Shown: positions 1 through 11,550 of the stretch, one piece after another
Position numbering within the stretch: the first letter of the stretch is position 1
Layout of the letters: the number at the start of each line of letters is the position of its first letter
Origin: Boswellia sacra
Lineage: Eukaryota; Streptophyta; Magnoliopsida; Sapindales; Burseraceae
Direction: 5' to 3'
DNA length: 64,000 nucleotides
Assembly: GCA_013180625.2 (NCBI GenBank)
Contig: SNVD02009130.1
Location: 248,001 to 312,000 of the forward strand
Position numbers and translations under genes: made by a program
Notes under the pieces: model-generated
The model's database searches: none
Seen by the model: the letters and a program-made list of their open reading frames with translations, nothing else
Told to the model about the DNA's origin: nothing

Positions 1-1400
1 TTCAAGAAACAAAAAGATGCAGGCTAACAAAGAAACAATTTCCCATCCAATCAGTTGAGAAAGAACCACCAAACATGACAAACACTTCAGAACATTAACT
101 TCAGAAATAATTTTTTTTTTTTATCGCAAATTGGAAATGGCAAAAGGCTTGCAATAGATATTAATGAACCTTCAACTTCTCAAGATGGAATGCACAACTA
201 CTTCACTGATATAAGCTTATTCATTCTTTCTGCCACTATGGCCAATGAAATTTGCTTCATCATTGATAGATGAGCACACATTCAGGCACAAGTGGGACTG
301 TTGTGGTGTATTAAGATTGTTTTTTATGCAAGAAAACTCTTATATGCTATAATGCACAGCTTAATAGATTGTTTTTTTGTGGCATGACGAAGAAAGGCCA
401 CATGAAGAAACGATTATTGATGGGGTAGGTTGGAACACCCTTTATTTTCACTTATACATAGTTATCCTTTGATCTTATTATAGTACTCAATATTAACGAA
501 ATGGTATCATCCTTGCAACCCAAAATGAAGGACATAGAGTTTTTTCCTGCAAAGATAACATGTAGGTCAAAGGTCAATGAGGTTTTAGACAACATTCGAC
601 AAACTCTTTCGAAGATTCAAATTAAATTGTTTAAGGATTCATGCTTCGGGCATTTTCTGGGCATGTAAAAAATGCAATTTTCATCATGCATTTGCCATAA
701 CATGCTTTTGAGGGAAGTGGACAAATATGTTTGGTGACACTCCATCAAAAAGTCACATGCATTATGTTCTTGCAACTCCTCTCAAACTCTGTAATACTCT
801 TTTGGATCTATGTCTTTGATTCAAGGGAATGAGTTATTGCAGATTCATATAACCTTTGTTGATTTTATCGTCTTTGTATCGATGTATAAATTACTGAATA
901 GTTGTATCATTTTGGTAATTATGTGCCAATTTTTTTAAGTCTCTTGGCTTCTGCTTACTGTATTTTTTGATCAAGAGTTCACTTTATTTTCCTTCTAGCA
1001 AATATTTTCATGCCAAATGTAATGGCATTTGTTTGCATATAAAAAAATTAATGCTAGTATGACTATGATGATATAGTTTGTTTAGTCTTAAACTAATGCA
1101 TCCACAAACAAGTGAGATGAAGTTTTGGATGTTAATTACAAATATTGTTTAAAACTTTTGTAACAGAGGTAAAGGTGACTATCAAATCAAAATGTACCAG
1201 GTCCCTGCATTACTGAAGCTAACAAAACGAATGATAGAAAGTAAGAGGATTTTTACTATTTAAATTTACTTATGTTCTACTTCATGATTTTCCTTCCTTG
1301 TTGTTAGCAGATATATGATAACTCTGCTGCTATTTGAATGCTCATTATTGATTTTCTACTTTGTTGTACTTGCCGATCTATTTTATTTTATCTCTATAAA
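1..1400. other. AT-rich degraded sequence, no gene
   Basis: No open reading frame of a recognisable family is present. The stretch is AT-rich with homopolymer runs. The only structured element is the first copy of a 131-bp direct repeat at 816-946, whose partner lies at 2058-2188. With the Ulp1-type protease remnant that follows, this is best read as the interior of an old, degraded DNA transposon. That is inference; no terminal repeats were found. Confidence 0.4.
816..946 (+). repeat. 131-bp direct repeat, copy 1
   Basis: This copy runs from TTGATTCAAGGGAATGAG to TTAAGTCTCTTG and is nearly identical to 2058-2188, with only a handful of substitutions. The two copies flank the Ulp1-like fragment about 1.1 kb apart. 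They could be a local duplication or terminal parts of a degraded element. Confidence 0.75.
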
Positions 1401-1659
1401 TATTCTGTGACATCTTCTTGGATGGCATTCAGTTGGAGATTGTGGCAAGTGCACTAACAGTATACAGAAACATATTGTTTTTAGAAAGTTTTGGTGATGA
1501 ATTACTTGGAACCATAGTTATCAAGATTTTTATGACCTTTTCTTGTATTTTGACCCACTACATCTAGATAAGTATGTGGAGCAGAATGCATTAGTCAATT
1601 TTAGGGAAAATTTTCTACCTATTTTCTTACTAACTTGATGCAGTCCATTTTTACTGACG

Positions 1660-1992
1660 TTGTCCTTCATAATGGGACAACAGGATGAGTTTGATGCATT
1701 TTATTGCACGGTTGTTGTCTGTTTGAGTTCAAGGTGTTCCCCAACAACAGATAAGGTGCCACTCCAATTTATCGATAAACTTGTTTCTTTTATCATAATA
1801 TCCTTTCTTGAACAAGCAACTAACCATTATGTTTTTTTCTCGTGCAATAGAGATTGTGGAGTTTTTGTTATATTGTATCTTCGTTGTCTGATTACTGGTG
1901 AGTCAATGGAAGATATACATCATCCAGACCATGCTCGAAACTACAGGAAGGAGTTAGTGGCATATATGTTTGATATGAGAACATGGAAATGA
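1660..1992 (+). pseudogene. Ulp1-like (C48) cysteine protease fragment, probably transposon-borne
   Basis: The 110-residue reading frame ends with a segment typical of Ulp1/SUMO-protease C48 domains: an Asp-Cys-Gly box followed by hydrophobic residues (NRDCGVFVILYLRCLITGE, near residues 63-81), where the Cys would be the nucleophile. The His and Asp parts of the catalytic domain and any N-terminal region are not present in a continuous frame, so this is only the C-terminal part. In plants such fragments are usually found in MULE (Kaonashi-type) and CACTA transposons rather than in host SUMO proteases, and the absence of exons around it fits that. The first residues of the frame look like read-through from an intron or decayed sequence, so the start is not meaningful. 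Confidence 0.6.
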
Positions 1993-2057
1993 GTTGCTAC
2001 ACCATGTTGATTCAAGGGATTGAGTTGCATTTTACAAACCATGACAAAATGGAATAG

Positions 2058-2188
2058 TTGATTCAAGGGAATGAGTAATTGCAGATTCATATAACCTTTG
2101 CTGATTTTATCGTCTTTGTATCGATGTATAAGTTATTGAATAGTTGTATCATTTTGATAATTATATGCCAATTTTTTTAAGTCTCTTG
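2058..2188 (+). repeat. 131-bp direct repeat, copy 2
   Basis: Second copy of the 816-946 repeat, same orientation and same length. It starts about 65 bp after the stop codon of the Ulp1-like fragment. A partial third match to its first bases (TTGATTCAAGGGATTGAG) lies just before it near 2008. Confidence 0.75.
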
Positions 2189-2610
2189 CCCGACACAAAT
2201 AAATCGGTTGCCATATGACGAAAATACGGATGACAAATCTCGAGTTAGAAAATGGACACTTATCGCTTGATTCATATCAACTACGACGCTCTACATGCTG
2301 TCAATAACAATTTTAAACACATCATCCTTTAACTTCTTACAATATTTTAGGCATTTTTATTAGTCATGTTTGCAGTTGGATGTAATTCAGTTCACCCTTA
2401 CAAAACCATTAGAAGGAAATTGCTTCAAATGCGAAAAATATTTGTGTTATATGGAGAGGGATGAGTCATCTTCTTTCGAATGTTTCTCTCTTTTCGGTCA
2501 GGTTTACACGACAAAAGCACGATGACATCGTTCTTAAAATAGTGATATCTATAAAAAGTTGTTTGCATGACTAGAAAAACAACTCTACAAAATTTCCATT
2601 TTCACGTTTA

Positions 2611-3222
2611 CTACACGACCAGGTCGTGTAGGTAGCACAACTACGTCGTGCAAAATTTTCGGTTTCATATTCGTTGCACGACCTGGTCGTGCAGGTAGCA
2701 CGACTAGGTTGTGCAAAATTTCTGATTTCACTTTGTTGCACGACTAACTAGCACGACTAGGTCGTGCCCAATTTCAGACTGTAATTTGTTGCAGTTGATT
2801 TTATTCACTGCACGACCCAATCGTGCAACAGAACCGATTTCACTTTGTTGCACGACCTGGTCGTGCAACTATCACGACTAGGTCGTGCCAATTTTCAGAC
2901 TATAATTTGTGCACGACCTGGTCGTGCAACACTTACTGGTTTTGCAATGACATGGCTATTGATATTATAGATAATTGCAATGTCAGAGAAATAAAATTGC
3001 ATTACATTGACATGGCTAACCGGTACACATGAATGACTTAATAATAATTTTTAACATTGAAGTCATTAGTCAACACGACTATTTGGAGACAAGCATTATG
3101 TACCATGATTGGTTAGAAGAAAGAGTCGTGCAGCACGACTCTTTGGGGAGAAGAGTTGTGCAGCACGACTGTTTGGAGAGAAGGGTCGTGCAACACGACT
3201 CTTTGGAGAAAAAAGTCGTGCA
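2611..3222. repeat. Palindromic GCACGACC/GGTCGTGC repeat array
   Basis: A roughly 600-bp block holds many copies of CACGAC and its complement GTCGTG. In the left part they form palindromes such as GCACGACCTGGTCGTGC separated by 20-40 bp. In the right part (from about 3120) the order flips to GTCGTGCAGCACGAC with a period near 30 bp, which makes the open frame at 3029-3241 encode a repeated VVQHDSLERR-like decapeptide. I take that frame to be a by-product of the repeat, not a gene. Dense short palindromes resemble the subterminal transposase-binding repeats of CACTA elements, but no CACTA terminus was found next to it. Confidence 0.7.
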
Positions 3223-3699
3223 AAATATTTTTAGACCATAAAACCACAGTTTCAATACTTATTTTTCTTCAACATGGTCCATATCAAACATAAACAATGG
3301 AAAAAACAAATCTGAAAAACAAATCTAAAAAATAAATCTAAACCAAACTTTACATAACAATAGTTATCAACACCATGAATAAGGCTTTAGGAATTACCTT
3401 CATTTTTTCAATGTTGACTCAACAATCAACTTCTTTGATTTCAACCTTCACTCACTGGCTTCACAATCCTTTTGTGAGAAATTGTTGAGTTTGCCGTTTT
3501 GGGGTGTGAGTGCTGGAGAGTGAGTGTTTGTATTTCAAGTCATCTTTTCATAATAACTAACAAGGGTAATTTAGACTTTTCAAGTGTAAAAGGGGTTAGA
3601 TTTATTCAAATACAAGAAAGGGGTCATGTTTGAAAAAAGGACCCCAAAAGGGGTTATTTAAAAAAAATCCCCTTTTTTCCTTTTTAGAAAATTCTCCGA
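3223..3699. other. AT-rich spacer, no gene
   Basis: No reading frame or RNA gene is recognisable. The right half has the A-rich and GGGG/CCCC-containing sequence (near 3585-3680) often seen at ends of degraded plant transposons, but no paired inverted end could be assigned. Confidence 0.35.
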
Positions 3700-6170
3700 C
3701 CTTTCAAAATCCTTCGACATTTAGATGATTTTGACTTCATAGAGAAGCAAGAATGATTTCGAGAAGATTATTATCTGGAAAAGATGTTATGGGATTGGTA
3801 CATGGATTCGCTACACAAGCATTGACCAAAGTTTGTCTCTCTAATAAATTTTTTTCTATCCTTCTCCTTTTGGGTATATGATTCTAGTGGTAGCAGTATA
3901 TCGATCCATTAACAGCTTTTTTTTTTTTTAACAAGAATTTTGGCAGAATTTTGAACATTAAGAATTTAAGACTTTTTTATTGGGCTATGTATATCACATA
4001 TGTTTGTCTTAATAGAGTAAGATACAAGTTTTCCGTTTCAGGTTTCGTTGCAATTTTTCAATTTGGGTCAACTTTGATTAGTATATCCTTGATTGTTATT
4101 AATCATAATATAATAAGCAAAATTGTTTCTCAATATCAATCATCAAGCTATACAAACATAAACACAAAATTTTGTTAGATTTTCGTAAATAAGTAAAAAT
4201 AACATAGTTAGAATAGTAAAGTAATAGAGAGAAGTCAATAGTATATAAAGTGGGAGCTAACACATATAAAGTGGAAAAAAAGCTTTTCTTTCTATCCTCT
4301 CACATCTCTTCGTCAACCTACAACCTGCAATTGGTTTAATCTCTCTGTCGTATCTCTTCTACCAAACCTAGAATCCATCCTCTATCTTCGCTTTGGATTA
4401 AATCAATACAATCCCTACTCAAAAACCCTTTCCGAATCAATTAGGATTTATGCAAACAAATAATTTTTCCAATCACAGCCAACACCATCATCCTTTAACT
4501 TTTTTCAATCTACAATTTATTCCCAAAGCCCACCTATCATTTGACCAACCAAAGGGTTCAAACAAAACATATAGCCTAGAGCCACGACAGCCTTGTTGTC
4601 GATCAACTGGAAGCAGCGAATTCGGCTAACAGCTACAAGAGAGAAATTGAAACCATTAATTCCATCGTCCTCCTCTCTGCAACCACTTACTTCTGAAAAA
4701 ATGTCTCCAGCTGAGGCTGAGACGGATTTTTTTTTTTTTAATTGAGTTGGCCTTTTTGTGGTTTGATTAAGACCCAATGGCACTCAAAGGCAAAGGTAAT
4801 TGTTGAAAAAGTGGTAATGGTGGTGGAAAGGATGAGTGAACGCAAGTGGTTGGCATGGAGGCTTTGAATACTGGTGGTGGATTTTAAGGAGAGCAAAGGG
4901 GACCGTGGATGGCTTGATGTTTTTAATTTTTTTTTAATAAGTAGTTAAGGATAAATAGAATAATTCTGTGAATGTTATCTTTGAATTTTATAGGTGGTAT
5001 GATGGTAATGTAGAGGGTTTCTTTTAGGGCAAAGGTTGAAGTCCCATCAAGCAAAATCATTTTTACTCAATTATAGTTAAGGGCTATTCTGGTAATTTTG
5101 ATAAAATTAGATAGAAAAATAATATCATCTAACGGTAAAGCTAACAAAAGGTAGTCCGTGATTATTTTTGAAAAAGGTAGCAAAATTTACAAAGGATGAC
5201 TTTGGTGTAATTAGGCTAAAATATAAGGGTGGTCCGTGACATTATCTTATTAATTATTATTTTCTAAAATTTATTCACACCTATTTTCATAAGAAGTTGG
5301 CAAAAATTTGTTTACAACAATTTAGTATCTAAAATCCGAACTATTTTTTTTTCTTCAAATTAAAACTCTATCGGGAATGAGATACATATGATTAGGTAGA
5401 AATTTGAAAATGTGATATGTTCAACCATATATCCAAAAAAATGTACGTGTTTTAATTGGGTCAAAGCCAGTTCCCAAGTTGAAGAGAAGCTGCGGCAGAG
5501 AGTTATTTGAGCTGGCGCGGCTGAAATGAATTCATTAGTGAAAGAGAGATTAGTAGTGTAGAAATAGAGGATGGCCAAGAGAATATTAATTTGCAATATT
5601 CAGTAATTTTTTTCCGCCATTCACGTTATTCCCAACTTTACTTCATTTCTTATTTATTGGCTTCAATCTTGGCCATTGAGAATTCTGGTTTATGACGTCG
5701 CATAGGCATAGTATCATATTTACATTTCAGGGAAGCCATGCAGAACGACAGCTTTTGCTTTAGCGAAAAATGATTGGATGATTTGCATGACCTGTATGTA
5801 TCGCTTATTTTTACCAGTATTGTACAATAAAGATTCATGGAATCGTGGTCCTACTAAAAAGTCACAAAAGCGACTTGAACCATATCCTTCAAGAATCAAA
5901 AGTGGTTTTTTCTGTTTGTACATTTAACTAAAAAAAAAAATGAAAATTTTACATCCAAATATATCCAATAGATAAAAAATTAGCAAAAAAAAAAAAAAAA
6001 ACCCACGATTGCCATTATAGGGATCGGTTCCCCTCCTTCCATATACACGTTAAATTTGCAACGTGATATCAGTTGATATATCACGAATATATGTATTGCT
6101 GGCCCACTAAGCTTTCCCATCCAGAGCAAACGGTAGTGCTTGCGAAACAACAAAAGAGTTCATTGGGAAA

Positions 6171-6352
6171 GAAGAGAAGACCTAGCATGAGAGAGAAAGG
6201 CCTGTCAACAAAGCCAAGGAAGACTGCCTGAGTACTAAACAAGGATTTCTCTTGCCTTAAGAGATCATAATTTGAAACCTCTTGGGAGGCGCAGGCAAGT
6301 CATCCTTGGCTACCCGACAAAACTCATATCCTCATGTAAGGCATCTCTCCTT
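6171..6352 (-). ncRNA. MIR169: miR169 precursor 1a
   Basis: Read on the minus strand, the 5' arm holds the mature miR169 (UAGCCAAGGAUGACUUGCC plus two more bases, 6292-6312). The 3' arm holds the star-side segment ending in CUUCCUUGGCUUUG (6210-6230). The lower stem pairs a CCTCATGTAAGG-type segment (6331-6342) with CCTAGCATGAG (6181-6191), giving a long imperfect hairpin with a loop of about 60 nt, the normal shape for this family. miR169 guides cleavage of NF-YA mRNAs in the cytoplasm after DCL1 processing in the nucleus. It lies downstream of hairpin 1b on the same strand, about 140 bp away, across an AT-rich spacer. Folding was judged by eye. Confidence 0.9.
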
Positions 6353-6492
6353 AACTTTAAGCTCCAATGCTTCTGCAATGCAAACTAAAAATTCTCTTAA
6401 TTTTATATTTATATATATAATTATATAATTATATATATAAATAAAGCGTAATATTGGAATTGCTAAGCTGATAGTAATATAATTTGTGGGTG

Positions 6493-6670
6493 AAGAAAAG
6501 AAGTTCTAACATGAGAGGAAGAGCCTGTCTAGATAGCCAAGGAATGACTGCCTGGTACCAGGTTTTGGTTTTAATCAATATTTTGAATCCTCCTGGGAAG
6601 GATCTGCAGGCAAGTCATCCTTGGCTACTAAACTACACACTTATCTTCATGTTAGACCTCTCTTCCTCTT
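6493..6670 (-). ncRNA. MIR169: miR169 precursor 1b
   Basis: The mature miR169 is canonical at 6607-6627 (minus strand), and the star arm is at 6534-6554. The lower stem pairs GAGGTCTAACATG-like sequence with the TTCTAACATGAG block near 6504-6515. The star arm read on the plus strand is itself miR169-like (UAGCCAAGGAAUGACUGCC), because the duplex is nearly palindromic. It is promoter-proximal: a TATA box lies 46 bp upstream. Probably co-transcribed with 1a. Confidence 0.9.
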
Positions 6671-6715
6671 AAATTAAGCATTCATGCATTCAACAATGGA
6701 TGCCAACACTAAGTG

Positions 6716-6726
6716 TCTATTTATAG
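6716..6726 (-). promoter_or_regulatory. TATA box of miR169 unit 1
   Basis: CTATAAATAGA on the minus strand, followed about 30 nt later by a purine start region and, 46 bp later, by the base of hairpin 1b. Equivalent boxes sit at the same place in units 2, 3 and 4. Confidence 0.7.
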
Positions 6727-7359
6727 CCGATAAAAGTGTAATGATGAGCATCTATATATAATTTACAATTTTACATGTCGTCCCATCAATAAGTTTTCTT
6801 ACCTCTACTTACTTTTACATATTTTTGATCTGCCACTTATCAGGTGCATGTATAATTCAAGAGGACAATGTAACGGAATACATACTTTTAGGTCGCATTG
6901 ACTCCGTATATAATTGAAATTAATTTACTTAATCAACCCATATGCGGCTCTAAAAAGCTGCTGGAAACCCCTCGAATGTTTAGAATATTTAGCAAAGTGG
7001 CAGTCCTGATCATGACCAAGAAATTTTGCTAGACAACTTGCTTTAGATAAGACCCTTTGGTTTCTCCAAAGTCCAAATGATATAAAGACTTTATGCCTTT
7101 CGCTTTCCGTTGACAATTCATTGATGTTAACAAGTGCATGCATTGTTTTGAGAATATTAGATTCGTAACTCTAGTTTGACGCAATTTAATTTTTGGGCAT
7201 TTTTACACCTTAGCTTTGCCGTTAATCATTCTAGTTTGGTTTGCAACATAATTGCATAAATCTTAATTTACTTCCTTGATTGAAATAATTTCTAGCATCA
7301 AGTCAAAATTTGGTATTCTCAAGCCAATATTTTACTATCTAGACAATAGGAAAACAAAA

Positions 7360-7761
7360 GGGTTAATTCTAATTTGCCCCCTGAGGTTAGGCCTAAAAAA
7401 ATTGAGGACCTCAGTTTTCTGAAATCTAAGAATGCCCCCTGAGGTTACTGTAGCGCCGTTGATTTAACGGAAAATGTATTAAACCGTTAGATTTAACGGA
7501 AAATGTATTGAATAATAACTTAATGCTAATATTAGATTTAACAAAAAATGTATTAAATAATAAATTAACGCTAATAAGTAGTAAAATAGACTATAATACC
7601 CTTTTCTAAATGGTTTCTAAAGCGTTAAGTTACTATTTAATACATTTTTCGTTAAATCTAACGGTGCTACAGTAACATCAGGGGGTAATTTTGAGTTTCA
7701 GAAAACTGAGGTCCTCAATTTTATGTTGGCCTAACCTCAGGGGGCAAATTAGAATTAACCC
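7360..7761. mobile_element. Mutator-like fold-back MITE, 402 bp
   Basis: The ends are long inverted repeats starting GGGTTAATTCTAATTTGCCC, and the inner arms (ACTGAGGTCCTCAATTTT, AACGGAAAATGTATT) also pair, so nearly the whole element can fold back. It is flanked by a perfect 9-bp target duplication AAAACAAAA (7351-7359 and 7762-7770). A 9-bp duplication with long TIRs points to the Mutator superfamily. There is no coding capacity. Confidence 0.85.
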
Positions 7762-7858
7762 AAAACAAAAAGGATGTGATTCAATTCTCTTTTAATAATC
7801 AAAATGCATCTGGCAAATTCAGCTGCAAAGTCAATAAATACAATTTTTTTTCAGAATA

Positions 7859-8735
7859 TGTAAGTTTTGGATGTATGCAGTTATAAGAAATATAACAGTA
7901 AACTGTAAAGTAAATCGGCACAGGAGGATTTTTACGTGGTTCGGTTATAAAACCTACATCCAGGGACAGCCATAGAGCTGCAATTCACTCATTTCTTGTT
8001 TGTACAATCTTTATGATCTTTTACAGTGCTGACTCACCCTCACACACTGACCTAATCTTTGTAAAACAAACTCCCGTCAAGATCTTAAACTCTAGTGACA
8101 ATGCTCACTCTCTATCGCAGATAACTTAACAACACACTGTTAAGTTATACATAACAAACGACATCTGACGTTGAGTTACATAAACACTTAACCCGCAAGT
8201 TATCCCAAGTGCCTACTAACTCATACAGACCGAATCAACAACTCATATATGATTTCTACCTCTCATACATGAATCAAAGACTCATAAAATCAAAACAATA
8301 AAGACATTCCTCTTTGCGTTGAAGCTCTCTCTCTTTGTTGTTAGAATGCCGAAACAAAAACTCACACAACACACCACGTAATCTGCATACTCCGTTATGC
8401 AGAAATAACTTTGTATATATAGTGGTATGCCTAGACGAAATCTCCTAGAAATCCTGTAAAAATTCTAATCAAAATCATATTAGGATTAGGAGAAATAAAA
8501 TAGGAAGGAATATAATTAAACTCCTAAAGGAATTAGGACACAAATAAATATTCTCCTATTTTAACTAGGATACAAGATACTATATCCTAATCTAAGGAGA
8601 TATTCATTATAAATCAAATACTTCCTAAAATATACTTGTAGAAACAGTAAAATAAGAAACAAAATAATATTCTTGTTTTATCACAAGTTGAACAAAATTC
8701 ATAATGTGCATGGCACATGCACGTTAACACCAACA
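7859..8735 (-). repeat. Copia element 1, 3' LTR
   Basis: 877 bp, with TG...CA ends on the minus strand (TGTTGGTGTTAACGTGCATG at the right end, CAAAACTTACA at the left). It is the downstream LTR because the polypurine tract adjoins its right side. Confidence 0.93.
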
Positions 8736-8749
8736 ATCTCCCCCTTTTT
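8736..8749 (-). other. Polypurine tract of copia element 1
   Basis: AAAAAGGGGGAGAT on the minus strand, immediately before the 3' LTR. This is the standard position of the plus-strand primer of reverse transcription. Confidence 0.85.
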
Positions 8750-9142
8750 GGTAACTTGTGATGAAAACACTAAACTGTTTCTGATCAAAGAAAAACACAC
8801 ATGATAAGTTAGACATAACAATAAGCTATCATGAAATAGCAAACAGAAAATATTATGTGTAAAGAATTATCTAGTGTGCTGTTATTAATCTCATAACAGA
8901 ACACTATCAGAATTTGTATATCTTGCAAATAAAATGAAGTTGTCAAACTGATCAAACAACACATTAATCAATTCATGATACGAACAATCAGATCAGCAAT
9001 AAAATCATGATCAGAGCAAAAACATCTGAGCAAAACATTCATCAAAGCAAGATAACACAAACAGAGTAAAAACACAATGTATCAAAAAACACAAAGCAAG
9101 CATAAGCATAAGAAGTTCTTCTTACTCCCCTTTACTCCTTAC

Positions 9143-10715
9143 TTACATCCCTTGAGCATAAGAAATATAAACAAAGTTAGAAGTAACAGGGATATAGGAA
9201 TATAGAAACAAAAACAAATCAGAACAACTCCTTTTATCTCTCCCCCTTGATTTTAGCACAAGTGCCAAAAGCACTTTAATGAAGTCTTGGAGACTTTCGA
9301 ACTGGTGGGGAAGATGAACTGCCAGGACGCTTCTTGAATCTGCCAGCCTTCTCTTTATATCTCTTCCTAGTTGTGGTAGGAGTTGGCTGCTCACAAGCCT
9401 CAGGAGCAGGTGGCTCTGCAGTTGTTTCAGAAGAGGTGGCAGTGACTTCAACTACAACTCTATGAATCTCCTTCTCAAATCGCTCTGCAGTGGTTTCTGT
9501 TGTGGGTAACTCAACAGCAGTTTGTGCAGCTTGTCCTGCTGCAGGAATTTGTTCAGCTTCTGTAGGTAATGGTGCTTCTGGTTCTGGTATTTGCTCAGCT
9601 GACTTCTCAGGAACCACATTCTCAGTAGGTAATGGTGCTTCTGTTTTGCTTTAATTTCCTTCAAATCCTGCACAATCTCAGTCAAAGCAGAGTTGATCAA
9701 AGCAAGTTGTTCTTCAACATATTTCATTTGATTTTTCCTTACTCTCGTTGGCTTTGGTTCAAGTAGAGGCAAGTCAATCTTATCATGCAATCTGTGAAGA
9801 AATCCTTTGGTGATGGATTTAGACAGAATTTCTGTCTATTCCTTGGGGCTTATAGGAATGCTATGTTGCACAAAAATCCCTTGAATCAAGCAGAGAAACA
9901 CAAGCAAGTGATGGTCAGAATGATATGGACCTATCTGAACTATCATCCTATAGGCTAGAAAACCAAAATTTATTGGTCGATGGTGCCGAAGCAGTACAAA
10001 AATTTTACTCAGTCTTTCTGAACCTAATTTTGATGGGAAGAGAGAAGCCAATTGAACTATGCAATCTTATGCATCACTCTATACTTCTTCCTGAGGTACT
10101 GTTGATCTATACCATCTCTCGATTTCTATTCAATGTCTGTTCTACCCGTCAATTCCTTAATCACTTCAGCCATGTTAAATTCCTCATCTAAAGAATGCAA
10201 ACTGCTTATGGGAATGTCAAGGAATATGTTAATGACATTTGGAGAGAATTTAACGAACTTTCCTCTACAATAGACTTTGTGATAATGAAAGCTTTTTGGG
10301 TCATCAATGTCAGTAGTGATATTTGCATAGAATTCTTGAATGAAAGGCTTCACAGGGGGTAGGAAATTTGTTACCGTCCGAGTCCAGTAGATAGACTCAA
10401 GCATCTCACTCAGACCATAGGTGTTGAAATCTGTCAGTTTCACCAGCCTTTCTATCTATAGGTTCCTTTTTTAGGTGTATTTCACAAACTTCTGTTTGAT
10501 GGCTTCCGTAAGAAACTTGTTGAACTTTGTTTTACTTCGTCTTTCATCCTCTTTATTGGAACTTGATCATCCGTACTCATGGCGGTATCAACAGCGATCT
10601 CTGCATGTGCTTGTTGTGTTGGAGATGACGGTACACTGTTGTCACTGTCGTAACCAGAGTCATTCTGTGAAGATGAAGAACTGGTGGATTTTGAGGATTC
10701 TGTGTTCGTCGCCAT
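9143..10715 (-). pseudogene. Env-like / extra ORF of copia element 1
   Basis: A third coding region lies between RNase H and the polypurine tract. It starts at the ATG at 10715 with a Ser/Thr-rich N terminus (MATNTESSKSTSSSSSQND). It then continues, after a frameshift near 10540 and stops near 10450-10475, into a globular segment (10443-10126) with NFLPPVKPFIQEFYANI and YCRGKFVKFSP. This segment resembles the plant 'putative transposon protein' domain found in env-like ORFs of Sireviruses and Athila elements. The C-terminal part (9790-9276) is Pro/Glu/Thr/Gln-rich with a short helical stretch. No clear signal peptide or fusion peptide was seen. Function in the family is unproven. Confidence 0.6.
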
Positions 10716-11550
10716 TGTTAAGGTTTGTAATCTGCACAAAGTTCTCAGAACAAGAAGAGAAGCAAGACGAGGGATAGTGGAGAAACTGTTGAATGGGTAT
10801 GGAATGAACAAGAGAAGCCCTAAGCAGTTTCGTAATATACTAGGCTAATTTAAAAAATTTTGTTTTTAACAAAAAAATTAATGTTAATTTCCTTTCCAAA
10901 AACTGTTTCATAACTGACATTAATGAATAAAAATTCAAAATTTGATTCCCATTAGAATAGGGAATTCTAATAGAATTAGGATTCCCGCCACTGAAACTTC
11001 TTCCCCTCAATTCAATACAACTGACATGGCATTTTGACACATAGACACACAAGAAAAGTCAAATTTCAGATTGGCACAAAGAACATCGTATGTTATGAAA
11101 AATGTAACAAAAAACAGTTAACAATGACATAACAACAATATCTGAACATCATATGAATCATTTTAAGAAAGCATATTTCAAAGCTGTTTTATTTACTTTT
11201 ATTTTATTTTATCACTTAATCCAATTGAGTGATCAACTTGAGCATGCTTCTTACACACACAAAAGTTAGTCTCAATGTGAATTTTCTAAATAAATACAGT
11301 AGCTTTCACACATGTATAGAGGTAGCCCTTTTCCATTTGAGTGGGTGACCTCACCATGTTTCCCAGATACAATAAAGTTTCTCTCAATGGATGGCTTTCA
11401 CACATCATATACTGGTAGCTCTCTCTGTATTTTTCATTTTTAAACCAGTATTTTATCATTCACACAATTTTTGTATCACAGCTCACACATGCTTAATTAG
11501 AAGAAAACGTATGACATTACAGATACAATTAACATAACAGTAAACAGTGT

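Larger units (their letters stand above)
3700..7858 (-). repeat. miR169 tandem unit 1
   Basis: First of five diverged tandem units. It opens with the shared CCTT(T/C)GACATT...GATTTTGACTTCA block (3711-3742), which recurs near 17790, 27380, 45410 and 62605. It carries miR169 hairpins at 6171-6352 and 6493-6670. It also keeps the distal upstream block AGCAAAGTGGCA near 6992. The 3.75-6.1 kb part holds only AT-rich sequence and short frames that I do not believe are genes, and the 4.2-5.25 kb stretch looks like an old unit-specific insertion. The unit is cut on the right by the copia element starting at 7859. Confidence 0.6.

Noticed and set aside
3029..3241. Open frame with repeated VVQHDSLERR
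   Set aside because: It is a by-product of the 30-bp palindromic repeat; no start context or homologous protein is evident.
9925..10777. Plus-strand open frames inside copia 1
   Set aside because: They are antisense to the env-like ORF and lack any known motif.
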